A program made the translations under genes and the position numbers. Positions 56,828 to 64,000 of a stretch of 64,000 nucleotides of DNA are shown one piece after another. The first letter of the stretch is position 1, and each line of letters starts with the position of its first letter. A model generated the notes under the pieces. That model saw nothing but the letters and a program-made list of their open reading frames with translations. It made no database searches and was not told where the DNA came from. Origin of the DNA: Sordaria brevicollis (lineage: Eukaryota; Ascomycota; Sordariomycetes; Sordariales; Sordariaceae); NCBI GenBank assembly GCA_033439795.1, contig JAUTDP010000005.1, forward strand, positions 3,129,001 through 3,193,000, written 5' to 3'.

Positions 56828-59800
56828 ATGGCGGACACAACCAGCAGCGACGCCGTCGTCAAGGCGTCGTACGCCGCGAAGCACAACTTGGCCCCCCACT
56901 TTATCGGCGGTAACAGGCTCGAGAATGCCCCTCCCTCCAAGGTCAAGGACTTTGTGGCTTCCCACGATGGCCACACCGTCATCACCAACGTACGTTTCCA
57001 CGCTCGTCCGGCAGTCGATCATACAGTATGCTGATGTTTTCTTGTTCTGCAGGTCCTTATTGCCAACAACGGTATTGCTGCCGTCAAGGAGATCCGCTCA
57101 GTAAGGAAATGGGCCTACGAGACATTCGGCGACGAGCGCGCCATCAAGTTTACTGTTATGGCCACCCCCGAAGATTTGCAGGCCAACGCCGACTACATCA
57201 GAATGGCCGATCACTACGTCGAAGTCCCCGGCGGCACGAATAACCACAACTACGCCAACGTCGAGCTTATCGTCGATATTGCCGAGCGTATGGATGTCCA
57301 CGCTGTGTGGGCTGGTTGGTAAGTAGAGCGGAGTTATGCTTGTGGGTTGTGGGATGATACTGACTGTGCAAATAGGGGTCACGCCTCCGAAAACCCCAAG
57401 CTTCCCGAGTCCCTTGCGGCTTCCCCCAAGAAGATCGTCTTTATCGGTCCCCCGGGTTCTGCCATGCGCTCTCTCGGTGACAAGATTTCTTCGACAATTG
57501 TTGCCCAGCACGCCGACGTTCCTTGTATCCCTTGGTCTGGTACCGGTGTTAACGAGGTCAAGGTCGACGACAACGGTATTGTTACGGTCCCCGACGATGT
57601 TTACCTCAAGGGCTGCGTCAGCTCGTGGCAGGAGGGTCTCGAGAAGGCCAAGGAGATTGGTTTCCCCGTCATGATCAAGGCCTCCGAGGGTGGTGGTGGC
57701 AAGGGTATCCGCAAGGTCCTCAGCGAGGACAACTTCGAGTCGCTCTACAACGCTGCCGCTAGCGAAATTCCCGGCTCGCCCATCTTCATCATGAAGCTCG
57801 CCGACAGCGCCAGACATTTGGAGGTCCAGCTTCTTGCGGATCAGTATGGCAACAACATCTCTCTCTTCGGCAGAGATTGTTCCGTTCAGCGCAGACATCA
57901 GAAGATCATCGAGGAGGCTCCCGTCACGATCGCCAAGCCCGCTACCTTCAAGGCCATGGAGGAGGCCGCTGTCCGTCTTGGCCGTCTCGTCGGTTACGTC
58001 TCGGCCGGTACCGTCGAGTACCTCTACTCTCACGCCGACGACAAGTTCTACTTCCTCGAGTTGAACCCTCGTCTGCAGGTCGAGCATCCTACTACCGAAA
58101 TGGTCAGCGGTGTCAACCTTCCCGCTGCTCAGCTCCAGGTTGCCATGGGTATTCCCCTCCACCGCATCCGTGATATCAGACTTCTCTACGGTGTCGACCC
58201 CAAGACCGCCACCGAGATCGACTTCGAGTTCAAGAACCCCGAGTCCGAGAAGACCCAGCGCAGGCCTACCCCCAAGGGTCACACCACTGCCTGCCGTATC
58301 ACCTCCGAGGATCCTGGTGAGGGCTTCAAGCCATCCAACGGTGTGTTGCACGATCTCAACTTCCGTTCCAGCTCCAATGTCTGGGGTTACTTCTCCGTCG
58401 GTTCCGCCGGTGGTATCCACAGTTTCTCCGACTCCCAGTTCGGTCACATTTTCGCCTATGGCGAGAACCGTGCCGCCTCGCGGAAGCACATGGTCGTCGC
58501 CCTCAAGGAATTGAGCATTCGTGGTGATTTCCGTACCACCGTCGAGTACCTCATCAAGCTTTTGGAGACTGAGGCTTTCGAGGACAACACCATCACTACC
58601 GGCTGGCTTGATGAGCTCATCTCCAACAAGCTTACTGCTGAGCGTCCCGACCCCATCCTCGCCGTTGTTTGCGGTGCCGTCACCAAGGCCCACATTGCGA
58701 GCGAGGCCTGCATGGCCGAGTACCGTGCCGGTTTGGAGAAGGGCCAGGTCCCCTCCAAGGACATTCTCAAGACTGTCTTCCCCGTTGATTTTATCTACGA
58801 GGGCTACCGCTACAAGTTCACCGTTACCAGGTCGAGCGCCGATAGCTACCACCTCTTCATCAACGGCTCCAAGTGCACCGTTGGTGTCCGTGCCCTGAGC
58901 GACGGTGGTCTCCTCATCCTCCTTAACGGTCGCAGTCACAACGTGTACTGGAAGGAGGAGGTTGCTGCTACTCGCATGTCGGTCGATAGCAAGACCTGTC
59001 TGCTTGAGCAGGAGAACGACCCCACCCAGTTGCGTACTCCTTCTCCCGGTAAGCTCGTCAAGTACACCGTCGAGAACGGCGAGCATGTCAGCGCCGGTCA
59101 GACCTTCGCCGAGGTTGAGGTCATGAAGATGTACATGCCCCTTATCGCCCAGGAGGATGGCATCGTCCAGCTCATCAAGCAACCCGGTGCTACTCTTGAG
59201 GCTGGTGATATCCTCGGTATCCTCGCTCTTGATGATCCCAGCCGTGTCAAGCAGGCCCAGCCCTTCCTTGGCCAGCTTCCCGAGTTTGGTGCCCCCGTCA
59301 TCGTGGGCAACAAGCCCGCTCAGAGATTCCGCCTTCTCTATGACACTCTTCAGAACATCCTCATGGGCTTCGATAACCAGATCATTATGCAGCAGACCTT
59401 GAAGGATCTCGTTGAGGTCCTCCGTGACCCCAAGCTCCCTTACAGCGAGTTCACCGCTCAGTTCTCTGCTCTTCATGCTCGCATGCCTCAGAAGCTTGAT
59501 GCTCAGCTTACTCAGGTCCTCGACAAGGCCTCTTCGCGTGGAGCCGAGTTCCCTGCCCGCAACCTCGGCAAGGTCTTCCAGAAGTTCTTGGATGAGAACC
59601 TCGTCTCCAAGACTGACGCTGAGCTGCTGAAGACCACTTTGGCCCCTCTCACCACCGTCATCGACCAGTACTCTGAGGGCCAGAAGGTCCATGAGCTCAA
59701 CGTCATCCGTGACCTCCTTACTTCTTACGTTGAGGTCGAGCGTCTCTTCTCTGGTCGTCGTCTTCAGGACGAGGAGGTCATCCTCAAGCTCCGTGATGAG

Positions 59801-62800
59801 AACAAGGAGGACATCAAGAAGGTCACCCAGACCGTTCTCTCCCACAGCCGTGTTGCGGCCAAGAACTCGCTCATTCTCGCCATCTTGGACGAGTATCGCC
59901 CCAACAAGCCCAACGTTGGCAATGTCAGCAAGTATCTCCGCCCTGTGCTTCGCAAGCTCGCCGAGCTCGAGTCTCGCCAGACTGCCAAGGTTTCCCTCAA
60001 GGCTCGCGAGATCTTGATCCAGTGCGCCTTGCCCTCTCTTGAGGAGAGAACCGCTCAGATGGAGCACATTCTCCGCTCCTCTGTCGTCGAGTCTCGCTAC
60101 GGTGAGACTGGCTGGGATCACCGTGAGCCCAGCCTGGACATCATCAAGGAGGTCGTCGACTCCAAGTACACCGTCTTTGATGTCTTGACACTCTTCTTCG
60201 CCCACGAGGATCCCTGGGTGTCCCTCGCTGCCCTCGAGGTTTATGTGCGCCGGGCTTACCGTGCTTACGTGCTCAAGAAGATCGAGTATCACACCGATGA
60301 CAGCGATGCTCCTTCCTTCTTGTCTTGGGACTTCTCCCTGCGCAAGCTTGGCCACTCCGAGTTCGGCCTGCCCATCCAGTCCGCCGTTCCCTCGACTCCG
60401 GGCACTCCTGTGGACAGCACCTTCAAGCGCATCAGCTCCATCAGCGATATGTCCTATCTCTCGCACAAGACTCAGGATGAGCCTACTCGCAAGGGTGTGA
60501 TCGTTCCCTGCAGATTCTTGGATGATGCCGATGAGCTCCTCAGCAGGGCTATTGAGAAGCTCCCTGTTCTCGGAGCCCGCAAGAAGAGCAGCGTTATCCC
60601 TGATCTCAACGCGCAGCGCAGGCCTCCTCTCCAGCGCCTCGAGACCTTTGACGAGCTTTCTGCCGTGGTCAACGTTGCCGTTCGTGATGCTGAGGGTCGC
60701 AGTGATGAGGAGATTCTTAAGGATATTCTTCCTCTTGTCCACAGCCACAAGGACGATCTTCTTGCCCGCCGGGTCCGCCGTATCACTTTTGTCTGCGGCC
60801 GCAATGATGGCTCCTACCCTGGCTACTTCACCTTCCGTGGCCCCGAGTACGTTGAGGATGATAGCATCCGTCATAGCGAGCCTGCTCTTGCCTTCCAGCT
60901 CGAGCTTGGACGTCTTTCCAAGTTCAAGATCAAGCCCGTGTTCACCGAGAACAAGAACATCCACGTGTACGAGGCGATCGGCAAGGGTGTCGAGACTGAC
61001 AAGCGCTACTTCACTCGCGCTGTCATCCGCCCTGGCCGTCTCAGGGATGAGATCCCTACTGCCGAGTACCTCATCTCTGAGGCTGACCGTGTCATTAACG
61101 ACATCTTCGATGCTCTTGAGATTATCGGCAATAACAACTCCGATCTCAACCACATGTTCTTGAACTTCACTCCGGTCTTCCAGCTCCAGCCCGAGGAGGT
61201 TGAGCACTCTCTCCAGGGTTTCCTTGACCGCTTTGGCCCCCGCGGCTGGCGCCTTCGTGTTGCCCAGGTCGAGATTCGCATCATCTGCACTGACCCCAAC
61301 ACTGGCCTGCCCTACCCTCTGCGTGTTATCATCACCAACACCTCTGGTTATGTCATCCAGGTCGAGCTCTACGCTGAGCGCAAGTCCGAGAAGGGCGAGT
61401 GGGTGTTCCACTCCATCGGTGGCACCACCAAGATCGGCTCCATGCACTTGCTGCCGGTCAACACTCCTTACCCCACCAAGAACTGGCTCCAGCCTAAGCG
61501 TTACAAGGCTCATCTCATGGGCACTCAGTACGTCTATGACTTCCCTGAGCTTTTCCGCCAGGCCATTCAGAACAGCTGGGCCAAGGCTGTTCAGATGAAC
61601 CCTGCTCTTGCCGAGAAGCAGCCCCCTGTTGGCGAGTGCATCGACTTCAGCGAGCTCGTGCTTGATGATCATGACAACTTGACCGAAGTCTCTCGCGAGC
61701 CCGGAACCAACACTTGCGGCATGGTCGGCTGGCTCATCCGTGCTAGAACCCCCGAGTACCCCACCGGTCGCAGGTTCATTGTTGTCGCCAACGATATCAC
61801 CTTCAACATCGGTTCTTTCGGTCCCAAGGAAGACAACTTCTTCTTCAAGTGCACTGAGCTTGCCCGCAAGCTCGGCATTCCCCGCATCTACCTCTCTGCC
61901 AACTCGGGTGCCCGCTTGGGTCTTGCTACCGAGCTTATGCCTCACTTCAGTGTTGCCTGGAACGACCCCAGCAAGCCCGAGGCTGGCTTCAAGTATCTCT
62001 ACCTTGATGATGCGGCCAAGAAGCGCTTCGAGAACAGCGTTATCACCGAGGAGATCACTGAAGGTGACGAGAAGCGCCACAAGATTGTCACCATCGTTGG
62101 TGCTGAGGACGGTCTTGGTGTTGAGTGCTTGCGCGGCTCTGGTCTCATTGCCGGTGCCACCAGCAGGGCCTACAACGATATCTTCACTTGCACGCTCGTT
62201 ACCTGCCGTTCCGTTGGTATCGGTGCTTACCTTGTTCGTCTTGGTCAGCGTGCTGTCCAGATTGAGGGCCAGCCCATCATTCTCACTGGTGCCCCTGCGC
62301 TCAACAACCTCTTGGGTCGCGAGGTCTACACCTCTAACCTGCAGCTTGGTGGCACTCAGATCATGTACCGCAACGGTGTGTCCCACTTGACTGCCAACGA
62401 TGACTTTGCTGGTGTGTCCAAGATTGTCGAGTGGATGTCGTTTGTTCCCGACAAGCGCAACAACCCCGTCCCCATCAGCATCAGTGTTGATGACTGGAAC
62501 CGCGACATTGTCTACACCCCGCCCCAGAAGCAGCCTTACGATGTCAGGTGGATGATTGGCGGTAAGCAGGACGAGACTGGTTTCCAGCTTGGTCTCTTCG
62601 ACAAGGACTCCTTCGTCGAGACCCTCGGTGGATGGGCCCGTACCGTCGTCGTCGGTCGCGCTCGTCTCGGTGGTATCCCCATGGGTGTCATCGCTGTCGA
62701 GACCCGCTCCGTTGAGAACATCACTCCTGCCGATCCCGCCAACCCTGACTCGATCGAACAGGTGGCCAACGAGGCTGGTGGTGTCTGGTACCCCAACTCT

Positions 62801-63775
62801 GCCTTCAAGACCGCCCAGGCCATCAACGACTTCAACAACGGCGAGCAGCTTCCTCTCATGATCCTTGCCAACTGGCGTGGTTTCTCTGGTGGCCAGCGCG
62901 ACATGTATAACGAGGTTCTCAAGTACGGCTCCTTCATCGTTGACGCCCTCGTCAAGTTTGAGCAGCCCGTCTTCATCTACATTCCTCCCTTCGGCGAGCT
63001 TCGTGGTGGCTCTTGGGTCGTTGTCGATCCTACCATCAACCCTGTCGCCATGGAGATGTATGCTGATGTCGATGCTCGCGGTGGTGTTCTTGAGCCTGAG
63101 GGTATTATTGGTATCAAGTACCGCAAGGACAAGCAGCTTGAGACCATGGCCCGTCTCGACCCTGTTTACGCCGATCTCAAGAGGCAGAGCGTTGATACCA
63201 CCCTGCCCAAGGAGCAGCTTGATGCTATCAAGCAGAAGCTCAATGAGCGCGAGCAGCAGCTTCTGCCCGTTTATGCCCAGATCAGCTTGCAGTTCGCCGA
63301 TCTCCACGATCGTGCTGGCCGCATGAAGGCCAAGGGTGTCATCCGCGAGGTTCTTGAGTGGAAGAACGCCCGCCGCTTCTTCTACTGGCGTGTGCGCAGA
63401 AGACTCAACGAGGAGTACATCCTCCGCCGCATTGTTTCCGCCACCACCCCCGGCGGTGCCCCCAGCAAGGCCCTCACTGCCAACTCGACCAAGGAGCGTG
63501 CTCGCCACCTCCAGCTTCTCCAGGCCTGGAGCGGAATTGAGAAGTTCGACACCGCCGACAGCGAGGTTGCCGTATGGTACGAGGAGAACCGCCACCTCGT
63601 CCACACCAAGATCGAGGCCCTCAAGGCTGAGGCGATCACCTCGGAGATGCGTGACCTTATCCGTAACGCTTCGAAGGGATCCGATGATGCCGCCTGGAAG
63701 GGTGTTCGTGATATCTTGAGCGTCATGCCCGTTGAGGAGAGGGAGAAGGTTGTCAAGTTCCTTACCACTCTCTAA
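56828..63775 (+). CDS. ACC1: Acetyl-CoA carboxylase, cytosolic multidomain (2275 aa)
   Basis: Makes malonyl-CoA from acetyl-CoA, bicarbonate and ATP, the committed step of fatty acid synthesis. Exons: 56828-56989, 57053-57318, 57376-63775; the introns (63 and 57 nt) start GTACGT and GTAAGT. Biotin carboxylase is at about 50-560, with the ATP-grasp loop [10 protein letters not shown] (about 248) and [13 protein letters not shown] (about 370). The biotinyl motif EVMKM has its lysine at about 727. A central region is followed by the carboxyltransferase with [11 protein letters not shown] (about 1652) and a C-terminus near 2275. [10 protein letters not shown] (serine about 1164) fits the Snf1/AMPK consensus and corresponds to the regulatory serine of yeast Acc1. 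Length equals that of fungal enzymes. Strong preference for C-ending codons implies high expression. The Neurospora homolog is known as cut-6. Confidence 0.97.
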
Positions 63776-64000
63776 GTGTGTTCAAGGAGGGGAGAAGTGA
63801 TGGAGTATAGAGGATGATAGACATGACATTTATTGTCAAAAGCATGGTTGGAGTCGTGTTGAGAGACCTCTTACATGTTATACATTATGATTCTTTTCTT
63901 ATGGGTTTGTTCTATGGAGCGGTTACAAAAAGGAGTTTCGAGGATACAAATAGTTAAGATGTCATAGCGGATTGAGCGTTGGAGGGCGCTCAACCCTAAC
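63776..64000 (+). other. 3' flank of acetyl-CoA carboxylase
   Basis: T- and A-rich sequence following the TAA, with TTATGATTCTTTTCTTATGG, probably the 3' untranslated region. No further gene is seen before the window ends. Confidence 0.5.

Noticed and set aside
57098..63604. 2168-codon open frame on the antisense strand of acetyl-CoA carboxylase
   Set aside because: It is a by-product of the strong codon bias of the sense gene, which avoids codons whose complement is a stop. No domain and no own promoter are seen.

Overview
The window comes from the nuclear genome of a filamentous ascomycete, most likely a Sordariomycete of the Neurospora/Sordaria/Podospora type. The evidence is short spliceosomal introns (GTAAGT / CTAAC-like branch / YAG), one intact fungal cytosolic acetyl-CoA carboxylase, and GC-balanced gene islands alternating with very AT-rich blocks. 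Those blocks are transposons whose reading frames carry CAR-to-TAR stops and TpA-rich sequence, the signature of repeat-induced point mutation (RIP). The species cannot be fixed from sequence alone.

Layout. 1-3142 holds two divergent genes of a small 'MC...CGH' putative zinc-binding family. The second (start 2306) is cut in two by an 18.2-kb hAT transposon (3143-21385) with a perfect 8-bp target duplication. Its 3' half resumes in the same frame at 21394-22311. The hAT element carries an 11-exon transposase (6959-18294, 4 premature stops), a complete-looking 5-exon accessory gene on the other strand (3991-5188), and a degraded second accessory gene with an AT-hook-like tail (18690-20056). A Ty3/gypsy chromovirus (7938-14825, 222-bp LTRs, 5-bp TSD) sits inside a transposase exon. 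22312-28204 is a gene island: a 571-residue disordered protein and a small two-exon basic protein. 28205-35221 is a RIPped Ty1/copia element (174-bp LTRs, 5-bp TSD) on the minus strand with a half-tRNA-type primer site.

35222-47107 is a second gene island, all genes on the minus strand. It has another MC...CGH protein (36141-36491), two paralogous large disordered proteins (38200-40191 and 41406-43550) with related 5' leaders and leader introns, and a fourth MC...CGH gene interrupted by a single TAG (44969-45979). 47118-51232 is a Mutator-like element by structure (about 112-bp TIRs, 10-bp TSD), RIPped, with an unmutated 406-bp MITE inside it. About 5 kb without a recognisable gene follows. 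56828-63775 is acetyl-CoA carboxylase, the only conserved housekeeping gene seen.

How it fits together. Fast-evolving, disordered, lineage-specific genes lie among mutated transposons. The most notable points are the multi-gene hAT element, the host gene it split without loss of frame, and the MC...CGH family. Gene models were made by eye; splice sites and functions of the unrecognised genes are inferences.
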